From positions 124,001-188,000 of the forward strand of contig VZSE01011544.1 of assembly GCA_013398275.1 (NCBI GenBank): a stretch of 64,000 nucleotides of DNA, read 5' to 3'. This stretch comes from Promerops cafer. Lineage: Eukaryota; Chordata; Aves; Passeriformes; Nectariniidae. A program made the translations under genes and the position numbers. Positions within the stretch are counted from its first letter, which is position 1. The number at the start of each line of letters is the position of its first letter. Shown here one piece after another: positions 12,419 through 22,402 of the stretch. A model generated the notes under the pieces. It did no database searches, had not been told where the DNA came from, and saw only the letters and a list, made by a program, of their open reading frames with translations.

Positions 12419-15400
12419 TAGCAAGGAGAGCCTGGCTCATGTTGTGCTCTGGCAGGAGGCTGGAAGGCCTCTGTGTTCTGGGGTGTGTTTGAGATCTGGG
12501 CTTCTGAGACTCCTCTGGGCTGCCTGGGGTGATCAGGCTCCTCCAGCTGTTGGTGTGTCTGTATCCAGATGAGTATTGGTGACTGCAGGGACCACAGCCC
12601 CGTGTCCCCTGTCCCCAGTGTCAGCTTTACTGCCCCAGGGCAGCACCTGCACAGTTCAACTCAGCTGATGGAGCAGTGTCCTCTTGCAGCATTGCCGTTT
12701 GCTGTCCTCGGTGACAGTGACAGGTAGGAGCCCTTGTGTGGCTGGAAGTGCCCCGGGACAGGAGCCTGCAGTGCGCAGGGCAGCGGGGATGTCACGGAGA
12801 CTCAGAGCTCTGTAACCCTGTGTGGAGCTCGACTGAAGGATGTGGCTGCTGTGACCTGGCTGAGGAGCTGCCTTTGTCCCCGTGTCGGTGACTTGGGTCA
12901 CCAGGACGTGTCTGGCAGTGCTGGTGGAACCATCCCAGGGCTTGGGACCCCTCTGGAGAGGAGCTGTTGTCACGCCATGGCAGGACCATCTGTGCTGCTG
13001 CCAGGAGCCAGCACTGCTGTCACAGGGGCTTGTCCCTGTCCCCTGGGGGGGATTAAGCCATGTCCCTGCACGCCAGTGTGGTGTCCTGGCTGTCCAGCTC
13101 TGAGGGCAGCTGGCTCTGAGCACCACCTGCTTCACTCAGGATCCTCCCACAGAGTCAGAGCACAAGGGAACACAGGGACCTGGAGCATCCCATGGCCCTT
13201 GGCAGCTGGTGGGGACTCTGAGAGCCACAGGGACAGAAACAGTCCAGGGTGGCTGTTTTTTCCTGAAGTCCCAGTGCTCTGAGGTGCCTCTGGAGCAGCT
13301 TGGGGAGTAGTGGGAAATGGCAGAGCTCCTCAGAGACCCTCGCTGGGGCCAGGCAGCAGCATATGGACCTTGCATGCTTGGCTTGGCCCTGTCTGCTCCT
13401 GGAGTAATTGCTCGTCTGGCTGGAAGCCATTCCAGTTCAGATGTGGAAAAGGAGCTGCTGGTGACACTTCCCAGGTTCCAGTCCTTCACCCCCCTCCCCT
13501 CGCTGTCCTAATTAAATTTAATATTAAAGTGAAACATTAAAGACATTATCACAGTGCTTTCATCTGACACACATAAGCCTCTTCCTAATTTGTTAGGTCA
13601 TTAGCAAGGCAGAATAAATCGAAAGGAGCGTGTGGAGGCTCCAGGGGTGGCGAGTCAGCGTTTTGAGAATGGGGAAATGGGATTTTGGGTGAGCATGTGC
13701 TGGGCGGCCTTGGCAGCCCTGGCTTGTCCAAACCTGGCACTGAACATGAGGCTCTTGGAGCCGTGTGTGCTCCAGGGGTTTGTGGTGCCAGTCCAAGGGT
13801 GGGATCCCCTCTCCCCTCTCTTCTCTCTTTTACGGTATATTGGAATTTTAGTTGTGGTTTTTTGAGCCTCTGCTTATGAGGGTTTCTCAGTCTTTGCTCA
13901 GTGGAAGCAGGAATCGTGTGATTCCAGGGACTGGAGCTGCCAGAAAGCTGTGCCGAGAGAAGGTGGATTTCTCCCACTGCTTTGGTGGTCACTGAGTCTC
14001 CAGAAAGCCCTTTCAAATGGCACTGAGGTGTCTGAGAAAGGATTGCACAGCAAACGGGGTTGGAATTGCTCTGTTTTCCAGGGATGTGGGAATCATTCAG
14101 CAGCTCTCTTCAGGCAGGGCTCATCCAAGGGGCTTCTCTGGATATTGGGTGACTTCTCAGGAAAGCATTTTACCCATGTGCTAACTGAGCCTTCCTCCTC
14201 AAGGAAGAGGCTCAAAGTAGTTTTTTTTTCCTCTCAAAAAATTGCAGATTATGACTGCCATGGTGTTAATTCCAAGTATTGCTCTTCCAGTGCAGGGATG
14301 GGGCTTGGGGGAGTGGAGGAACTCAGACCCTGCCATGACTCCCTGAACTCTTGGAAAAACTGCATGTTCTGGGCAGTTTAGTGGGTGCTATGAGCGGTAT
14401 GATTCAAATGATTTAATTTCTGGAAGTTTTAAATACACATGTGAAGGTTTATCTTTTTTTTTAAACACATATGAAAAATATGACACTAAAGGTCCCTTTC
14501 AACCTGAACCATTCCATAACATTTAACTCTGGGATAAACCACTCTCAGTGTTGTTATTGTCTGGGAAGGTGCTGATGCTGCTAAAGCCTGGCTCTGATGG
14601 ATTTGATTCCTGCCATCTCACCTGCCGTGGATAACAGACCAAAAATAACCAGGGGTGCTCAGTGTTGGGAGGGAACATCAGCATTCCTGCAGCCAGAACA
14701 GTTCTGAGGAATTGCAAACAAATCACTTTGGGCTTCACTTACAAGCTCAGCTCTTCCTGTGCTGGTTGGGCTGGCCTGAGGGATGTTTTGACAGACTTAA
14801 ATTCTGGAGTAGAAGCTCAGATGCAGCGATTTGGGTTCACTGGAGCTTGAAACAGGCTGGGACCAGAAGGTTTGATTCTGTCTCTTTTGGGAGGGGCTAA
14901 AAGATTTGATTCTTCCACAGGTTTGTCTTTGCATATCAGAATCCAGGTGAAACCTTGAGGTTTTTCACTGACCAGGGTAATTCTTCAGCCTTAAATTGCA
15001 GCGAGAACAGTGGAACTGAGCTGAGATGTTCCCAGGGCAGCAGTCAATCTCAAATAAACTGTTCTGTAAAGAAGCACTGAATTGTTTCTGGGCTGAATCT
15101 TTGTTCCATTGGCCCCACCTCCTCTGTTGGGAAACCTTAGCCAGTCAAGCCATGCTGCCACTCCAGGGAAGGATCTCCAGGAGAGGTTCTTTGATGAACA
15201 TTTTCTCAGAAGGCCAAACTGGAGCAGTAGTTTTGCATTTGCTTGATGAATCTTCTCCCTAGCACATGCTCAGTGCTTGGATGAATGAGTTATTTAAGTG
15301 TATTTGAAGGTTATGACAGACACCTGTAAACAGACAGATATTGATAAAAATGTTATTTGGAGGCAGATCTGTGCTTTTCTTGCAATCCAATTACTCCTGA

Positions 15401-15737
15401 TGGCGAGAAGCCCGGAGCTCCCAGCACTGTGCAGTAACCCAGAGTGTGATGGACAGGCTGCCCTCGGAGGGAGCACGAGCAGGGCCTGCTTCACTTCTGG
15501 CCCTGATGTGACTCCAGGAGTTCATGGCGTTATTTGTAATTCACACCAGAGCAAAAAGGGACTGACTCCAAATGTGTCCATGGGCTTCTTGTGGACCTTG
15601 TGCCAGCTGATGGTGCTGAGGGCTCCAGCCTGACCTGCTCCTGAAGTTACCCAGCTGGAGGTCTGGCTCCAAAAAAGTTTCCCTTGGAATATTGTTGGGA
15701 TTTGCTGCCCTGTAAGTCATGCAGGGAGGAGTTTCTG
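12419..15737. other. Intergenic DNA, moderately GC-rich then AT-rich
   Basis: From 12.5 to 13.4 kb the DNA is GC-richer with overlapping long but unrelated frames on both strands (up to 182 codons), which is expected of stop-poor sequence. An AT-rich island lies at 13505-13620. No domain, splice pattern or conserved motif supports a gene. Confidence 0.5.
14486..14520 (+). mobile_element. CR1 LINE 3' terminal scrap
   Basis: Only the last part of the element: AAAGGTCCCTTTCAACCTGA followed by ACCATTCCATAAC. Short and diverged. Confidence 0.5.
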
Positions 15738-15897
15738 TGGCTCTTCCCAGAGATGCTGTGGCTGCCCCATCCCTGGAAGTGTCCAAGGCCAGGCTGGAAC
15801 AAGCTGGGATAGTGGAAGGGGTCCCTGCCCATGGCAGGGGGTGGAATGGGATGAGCTGTAACTTCGAGCCCAACTCATTCCATGATTTTGTGACTCT
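15738..15897 (+). mobile_element. CR1 LINE 3' fragment
   Basis: Sense CR1: GAGATGCTGTGGCTGCCCCA, TCCCTGGAAGTGTCCAAGGC, GGGATAGTGGAAGGGGTCCC, the GGCAGGGGGTGGAATGGGAT block and ATTCCATGATTTTGTGAC at the end. Confidence 0.9.
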
Positions 15898-17157
15898 TTA
15901 CTCATGGTAGGAACAATGAGACTGTGGCTTCATCCAGGTGCTGCCTTCCTTGCTGAACGCAAACACAGCCAGGTGTGGTCAGTAAAAATGGATTCCTTTT
16001 GCCTACCAGCTCTGCAGGAGCTCCTCAGAGCTGTAAGTGGGAATGTTTTTGGCTGGGAAGTGAATTGTTCCTGATGGCTCCGGTGATAGACCCGTGGGGA
16101 GCACTGGCACAGCTTTTAATGGGAAACAGACGCCGCAAGTCCATCCAGCCACTGATGTTCTTGACCTCTTGGTTTCCTGAGAGGAACTTCTCCTCCTTGT
16201 TATCTTCCTCCACGCTGGAGAGTAATGGAGTGTGGATGGAAGTGGTTGTGCTGTGCAGTTCTCTGGTAGGGCTGGAGTCCAGAGCTGCCTGCAATGCAAT
16301 GATTGTTTGGTGGCAGTGTGAGCATTCAGAGAAGTGAAAACAAAAAGCCAAGGTTAATGGAAGTTGCATTTCATCTGGATTGCTCTTATTTCCTATTTTA
16401 TAAGCCTCTGCTCCATGCAGGTGCTTGGCTTATATCTTCATGCTGTCAATAAAGCCAATGTGTTTGAGCAGACAGGATTAATGCAGATTTTAAGGGCTAT
16501 ATTTAGAAGTAATTTAGCTATCATCAGTCAGAAGGGTGGGGAGAGATCTGATGGTTATTCATACTGATTGAATATTCTATTGATAGAGATACTTATTAAC
16601 CCTAACCATGTCTTTCCTGCATGTTTTCAGGTCTTGGACAAGGAAAAAAATTGAATTTTGTTTTCAGTTTGAGAGAGGGGCACAATTCAAGTGTTGGAAT
16701 GGGCTTGGAGGGAAGCAGCAGGCCGGTTAGTGGGACCTTGACTGGGACCCCTGGAGTTGGGTGGTGGCAGTGGGACAGGTACTGTGTGAGGTGACAGGCA
16801 GGAATGCTGGAGCAGGGAGGGGCTGGCTGGTGGGTTTGATGGCACAGGTGTTCAGGGTGTTTGGAATCTGGGGAGGTGTTGGAACTTTTGTTCCTGATTG
16901 AGCCGTGAATGGACAAGCTCAGAGCAAACCTTGTCCTTGTAAACCTTGTCCTTTTTTTTAAAATTTTCCCCATGGGGTGTGAGGGGGAGGGAGAGAGTAT
17001 CTTAGGGAGAGATTCCTGCTCAAAATGCTCCTGCTCTGAGTGATGGGAGTGAGGCAGGAAGAGCATCAGCACTGGTGTGACAGCAGGACTGTCCCCTGTG
17101 CTAGCACTGCTGGGGCACCTCCACTCCTGGGGACAGCTCTGGTCACTCATGGCAGGA
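15898..17157. other. Intergenic DNA, nothing recognised
   Basis: Short frames only on both strands, including a 182-codon minus frame at 16602-17150 rich in Pro, Ser and His with no recognisable domain. No repeat of note; the string TTAACCCTAACC near 16597 is too short to be telomeric. Confidence 0.5.
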
Positions 17158-17550
17158 GAGCCCTGGAGGGGCTGCAGAGTGTCCAGGGCAGGGAACGGGG
17201 CTGGGGAACTCCTGATGGAGCTGAGGGGGCTCAGCCTGGAGAAAAGGAGGCTCAGGGAGGACCTTCTGGTCGGGCTCTGCTCCCAGAGAACAGGGACAGG
17301 AGGAGAGGGAACGGCCTCAGGCTGGGCCAGGGGAGTTTGGGTTGGATTTTAGGGAAAACTTCTGTATGGAAAGGGTGGTCAGGCCTTGGAAGTGCCCAGG
17401 GAGGTTTGGAGTGCCCATCCCTGGAGGTGTCCGGGGAAGGGCTGGAGGTGGCACTCAGTGTCCTGAGCTGGGGACAAGATGGGGGTGGGTCACAGCTTGG
17501 ATTTGGTGACCTTGGAGGGCTTTTCCAGCCTCACTGCTCCTGTGACTCTT
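17158..17550 (+). mobile_element. CR1 LINE 3' fragment (long copy)
   Basis: Sense CR1 reaching further upstream than most: GGGCTCAGCCTGGAGAAAAG with AGGAGGCTCAGGGAGGACC, then the block ending CATCCCTGGAGGTGTCCGGG, GGAGGTGGCACTCAGTG, and TTGGAGGGCTTTTCCAGCCT with CTGTGACTCTT at the terminus. The + strand stays open for 173 codons, a relic or chance frame. Confidence 0.88.
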
Positions 17551-19257
17551 GGGTCCAGTGAAGAAACAAGTGTTGGGCACTCACTGCAATTCCACCTCTG
17601 TTCCCAAAGCCTCTGCCCTGCACTTGCCACAATTCCTGAGCAGAGATTTCATTTCAGATAGTGCAGCCACTGCTCTGCGCTTCCAGGAGCATTTATAAAA
17701 TGGAATTACCAGAAATAATCATGGTGATTAACATACAGAGTTAGAAAAAAAGGGAAGATTAATTACAAAGCTGTAATTCATCTGCAAATATGAACAGTGA
17801 GCAAAGTTAGAGGAGTTCAGCAGCGGTGAGGTACCCTCAGGGTGTGCATCCATGGAATTTGGGCTGTGCTGAGCTTCCCAGGAAGAAGGAAGGAAACTGA
17901 GGCACTGAGATGGAAAATCACTGGTGTTTGTTATCCAGAAAATCAGATGGGAATGGGGTCTGAAAGCCGTGACTGCTCCTCGCCGTGACCAGGGGACAGA
18001 AATCCGTTTTCATTACGCTGAGTGTTTTCTGCATCAGAATTTGTAAAAGTTGCCCAGGAAATCGGTGGCACTGCTGAGAAATGACTCTTGTCTCCAGCCT
18101 GCTGAGCAGCTCAGGTGGTTCTGTGAAGGGAGGAGGGTCTGGAGGTGATGGGAGGCTGCACAAAGCTGTTCCTCCCAGGGCAGGGGTTTCGGGTTTATTA
18201 CCACCAGTGTAGGGGAGGGCTGATTCCTACAACTAATTGCCTTTTTTTTTCCTGAAGATGCAAGCAGTTGATAATGGCAGTAATTAACACCGTAGAAACA
18301 AGGTCAAACCCAAGAACATTACCTACTAAAAGTCACTTTCCCGAAAGTCGTGGCAAATTCATTGCCTTGGAGTAGCTTTAAAAAAAAAAGAAAAAAAAAA
18401 AAGGAGACAACTGATGATGAGCTGTTTGAATTATGTAAATGCTCAGGTATCCATGGGGTTTGACCTTTTTGCAGATGTAATTTAGCATTCAAGACACTGT
18501 CATCTTGCTGCCAAAGTCAAATTAGATGCTTGCTACTGCAATTGATAGCTGATAGCAGATCTCCTTCCAGAACAGGCAGTCCGGAGAGGCAGGGAAGTGT
18601 TTGCTGCAGGGCTGGGGAGCTGCATTCTTAAATATAAAGTGGTGGAAGGGTTCTGGATGCAGTTCAGGCGAGTAGCGTGCTCTTATAAAAACATGCACCT
18701 CATTCTTGAGGTGGTTACACCCCATTGGCGGCATCCCCAGTCCTGGGACTGGCTCAGCAGCTCTCCGGGATTGTTTTGGGGTTGCTTTTCCCAGTGGGAT
18801 GGCTCATGGCCAGATGTGCTCCTGGACACAGCAATGGGGGACGCTGGTGGCGTTGTACAAGATTTTGGTGCGCAGAACTGCTGCATTTCCACACAAGGAT
18901 GAGGGGGCTCCTAAGCCAAGTGAGGGGTTTTTGGGAATGACTTTGCCCATGAAGTGCAACCCCAAACCTGTGCAGGCTGTTGCTGTCCCCAGCCCGTGGG
19001 TTGTGTTTGTGATTTCTCTTTTTGCCAATACAACAAAGCCTCCCTGAAGCTGTGGTTGCACAGGTAACACTCCCTGGCCAGAACAGAGTTATCCCAGGAC
19101 TTCTGATCCTTTCCTGGCTTCTGTGCAGCACCTGGGAGTGTTTTGGGTTCAGATCTCCCACAGCAAATCCAGGCAGGAGAAGCTGTTTGTTTGCATGGCT
19201 GGAATTGAGGGCGTGGAGTGACAGGAGAGGGGAATGGCCTTTAGCTGAAGGGTGGCA
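17551..19257. other. Intergenic DNA with AT-rich island
   Basis: No gene recognised. 17690-17825 is an AT-rich repeat-free stretch (see findings). An A-rich run lies at 18380-18402. Overlapping frames on both strands near 18.6-19.1 kb carry no domain. Confidence 0.5.
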
Positions 19258-19470
19258 GGGTTAGATGGGAATTTGGGAGGAAAATCTTCCCTGTGAGGGT
19301 GGGGAGGGGCTGGGATGGATTTCCCAGAGAAGCTGTGGCTGTCCCTGGATCCCTGAAGCTTCCAAGGCCAGGTTGGAGTAACCTGGGATAGTGGGAGGTG
19401 TCCCTGCCCGTGGCAGGGGGTGGAATGGGATTATCCTTAAATTCCCTCCCACCCCAGTCCAGTCTGTGAC
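19258..19470 (+). mobile_element. CR1 LINE 3' fragment
   Basis: Sense CR1: TTAGATGGGAATTTGGGAGG, AAAATCTTCCCTGTGAGGGT, GAAGCTGTGGCTGTCCCTGG, ACCTGGGATAGTGGGAGGTG and the GGCAGGGGGTGGAATGGGAT block, then a diverged end. Confidence 0.9.
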
Positions 19471-20435
19471 TGGAAATGCACTCAGTGCTGCGTGTCACAG
19501 GGACACGAGGGACAGCCAAGGGGCAGCTGTTCAGGGCAGGTTTGGTGGCTCCTGGAGCCTGTGCCAGGCAGCAAATCCCTGTGAAAGAGCAGGAATGGAA
19601 GCTGAGGCTCTGTGTGCCCCTGGGCTGGGCTGGCAGGGCCCTGGTCGTGTTTTTTCCCTAGCATTACCCCAGGAATTCCCCTGAAGTTGCTCTGTGTTTT
19701 CACAGGAGCAAACGAGAGCTGATCTGGCTCCACATCCTTGGAATTGCTCCTCGGCTGCTGCCAGGAGTTAACTTTGGATCTGCTGCAGGTTGTAACTGTT
19801 CAAGTGCTCCTCACCCTTGTGCCTTCAGCTTTTGCTGCTCAAAACAGAGAATTTGGTGGATGGGATTTATCCCACCGACTCCTTTTCCCTTTCTGAAGGG
19901 TTGTTTTGGGATGGGGGCTGCTCTGGCCCCAGTTTTTTCTGGCCCAGTTGTGTTGCTGGGCTGTGACTGTGGGTGCGAGCACTTCCCTGGCTGCAGCTGT
20001 GCTGCCGTTGCTGTTTCATGGTTCACTTCCAATGCAGGATTTGCATTTCATGCTTCATTATTTTTTCTTCCCCATTGTGTGGCCACTTGTAAACCGAAGG
20101 TGAATTCCACGATGCGTTCCTGCCAGGCACGCAGAGAGCACGGATACTGAGGATAATTTGGAAATCTTTCCCCTCTTGGATGCAGGGGGGATGTTTTTTG
20201 TGGCTTTTACCACTCCAGTCCTGGCACTTCCTGCAGCCCCTGTGTCCCTGTCCCCTGGTCCAGGATCTCTGGGTGGATGTTTTAGTGGAGGCATTTTCCC
20301 CCAGGGAAAGGATTCTGCCCAGCCCCCTGGATCAGGGGAGGGAAAGCAGCAATCATGGCTGTCCTGGAGTTAGAGGTGCCCAACCTGGCTAATGCCAACC
20401 CTGATGTGGCTCTGCAGGTGTTTTATGGGAATATA
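19471..20435. other. Intergenic DNA, nothing recognised
   Basis: Frames of 60-100 codons only. No recognisable domain, splice pairing or repeat. Confidence 0.5.
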
Positions 20436-20655
20436 TGGAATCCTGGAATGGTTTGGGTGGGAAGGACCTTAACACTCATCCAGTTCCATGTGGAGGGACA
20501 CTTCCACTATCCCAGGTTGCTCCAAGCCCTGTCCAGCCTGGCCTTGGATACTTCCAGGGATGAGGAAGCCACAGCTTCTCTGGGAAATCCATTCCAGTCT
20601 GTCCCCACCTTCACAGGGAAGAATTCCTTCCCAATATCCAATTTAAACCCAGTCT
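20436..20655 (-). mobile_element. CR1 LINE 3' fragment
   Basis: Antisense CR1: TGGAATCCTGGAATGGTTTG, CACTTCCACTATCCCAGG, TTGCTCCAAGCCCTGTCCAG, ACTTCCAGGGATGAGGAAGC and AGGGAAGAATTCCTTCCCAA. Confidence 0.9.
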
Positions 20656-21034
20656 TAGTTGGAAAATCTGCCTAGTTTTTTGAGTAAATGTTTGCATTTT
20701 TCTCTCAGTAGCAGCTGCTGAGGCCCCACGCACCTTTCCGGCTGACTCTAAGTAGGATCCTACAATAATCATCAATATTTAACTAAGAAAAAAGGGACTT
20801 TCGTGTTAAGGAAGTGTTTTAAACTGCCAGGTTTTAATGTGTAAACTGTTTTCACTTTTCACACGTTCTGATGAGTGTTTCCCATCCATTATGGATTTAA
20901 AGACTCATGTTCCAGCCTCTTTTCCACCCCCCTCCCTCAGAGATTTATTACAAAGTGAGCTGGATCTCAAACACTCCCTCAAGTTAAACTGAAGTGGTGC
21001 CTCCACTTTTAAAAGGAAAATGTAGACGGAGGAG
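20656..21034. other. Intergenic AT-rich DNA
   Basis: No gene or known repeat recognised. It lies just upstream of the left arm of the inverted repeat and does not continue the similarity. Confidence 0.5.
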
Positions 21035-21270
21035 ATTCAATTGTGTGAAGATGAGGAGTTTATTGATTCAGTATTTTCCCCTCCATATTTTGGANNNNNN
21101 NNNNNNNNNNNNNNNNNNNNNNNNNNNNNNNNNNNNNNNNNNNNNNNNNNNNNNNNNNNGGGGGGGGGAAATATATCAATTCCAAAAGATATTTTATCCA
21201 AAATACAACTCCTGGATGACGCTCCTGGACCAAGCCAGGCGGTTAAGAGGGGAAAGAAAGGGTTATTGGA
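21035..21270 (+). repeat. Left arm of a divergent inverted repeat (unidentified element)
   Basis: Matches the reverse complement of 22179-22402. Shared blocks include TATTTTCCCCTCCATATTTT, GAGTTTATTGA, TTTTATCCAAAATACA and CTCCTGGAC-AAGCCAGG. By eye the arms agree at roughly 80-85 percent with small indels. The assembly gap (21095-21159) falls inside this arm. The family is not recognised; an old LTR or other interspersed repeat is possible. Predicted frames over the two arms resemble each other only because the DNA does. Confidence 0.75.
21095..21159. other. Assembly gap (65 N)
   Basis: Unknown bases immediately followed by nine G (21160-21168). The corresponding segment in the other arm has about 47 bases and then a G-rich string, so the gap probably spans a similar length plus a hard-to-read G-run. 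Confidence 1.
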
Positions 21271-22178
21271 GTTCTTTCTGCATGGATTCCTTGTTCATAT
21301 CAGTGATGTTCTCTGGGGAATAGATGGTCCTTGTGAGCACACAATTATGGATGGAAACGGGCTCCAAAAGGGGGATGATTGCATCCATAACTCCATGTGG
21401 GGATTGGATTGTCCCTTGGCAAGGAAAAGGCTGCCCAGAGCTGCACAGTGCTGCCAACACCAGCCTGGGCAGTGGGAGCTGGGACAGTGCTGCCCCACAG
21501 ATCCCAGTTCCTGGGGGCTTTCCAGTGAAACCACTCCAGTTTCCAGCCTGGAAATGCTGCAGGAGGAGCTGGGCTGGGTCTGGTTAACTCAGCTTTACCC
21601 CCACCTTTGTGCTCCAGAGTGTGAGTTCCCTTTTTGAGCATCCCAAGGATGAGCTCCCCGAAGGTGCCGAGATAACGCAGATCCCTTGGACAGGATTAAC
21701 TGGTCCTGACAAAAAGCATTTCCCAGGCAGGCAGGGCTGGCTTTTACCCTGGAGCTGTGCCTGCAGAGCAGAGGCAGAATAATTTTTGCTCATTAAAACC
21801 AAGCATTTGATAGCAAAGCTGCCTCCCCCCCTCAGCTGGGCTGCCCAGCACAGACACAGAGCATTAACTGGAGGAAAACCCAACTGCACAGGAGTTTGTT
21901 CTCCCTGCCAGATCCAGACTGAATTAAGGATCTCCTATCTTGGCATCTGCACTATTATCTCCTCGTGTTTCTGTGTTTGGTGTTATCTACTCGTGTTCCT
22001 GGTGGTTGGAGCCTTATTTATGGATAAAAGAATTCTGGTTATACTGAATTTTGCTGCTGTTTTTTGGCCCTGTCAGTGGGGTCTGTGAGAAGGAAAATCC
22101 TCTGAAGGGGACAAAAAGGGTTTCATGAATATATACGGAGGTGCAGAGTCCAAAATTGCCACCGCATGAGTTGATTTA
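21271..22178. other. Spacer between the inverted repeat arms
   Basis: About 0.9 kb of unique-looking DNA without a recognised gene. Frames of about 100 codons occur on both strands with no domain. Confidence 0.5.
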
Positions 22179-22402
22179 CATTATAACACCCCCATTTTTT
22201 CCCCGTTGTCCTCCTGGCTTTGTCCAGGAGTATCAGGCTCCACGAGCTGTATTTTGGATAAAAGGTCTCTTGCAATTGATGTCTTTCCTCCCCCCTTTTT
22301 ACAAGATGCTTCTTCATGGATGAGTGGTTGGGCTTCAGCTTACAAAATATGGAGGGGAAAATACTAAAGTCAATAAACTCTTCATTTGCACACAATTTAA
22401 TC
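22179..22402 (-). repeat. Right arm of a divergent inverted repeat (unidentified element)
   Basis: Reverse complement of the element at 21035-21270, here without a gap. On the minus strand it reads from AAATTGTGTGCAAATGAAGA through TATTTTCCCCTCCATATTTT, a segment missing from the left arm because of the gap, then GGGGGGAGGAAAGACATCAA and TTTTATCCAAAATACAGCTC. A minus-strand 111-codon frame crosses it; I do not recognise the peptide. Confidence 0.75.

Noticed and set aside
12656..13282. Overlapping 159- and 182-codon frames on opposite strands
   Set aside because: GC-rich DNA with few stops; neither peptide shows a domain, and the two strands are open together, as expected by chance.
16593..16606. 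Telomere-like TTAACCCTAACC
   Set aside because: Fewer than two full hexamers; common by chance.
21041..21637. 198-codon frame crossing the N gap
   Set aside because: The frame depends on unknown bases and lies on a repeat arm; the similar minus-strand peptide at 22.1-22.5 kb reflects DNA repeat similarity.
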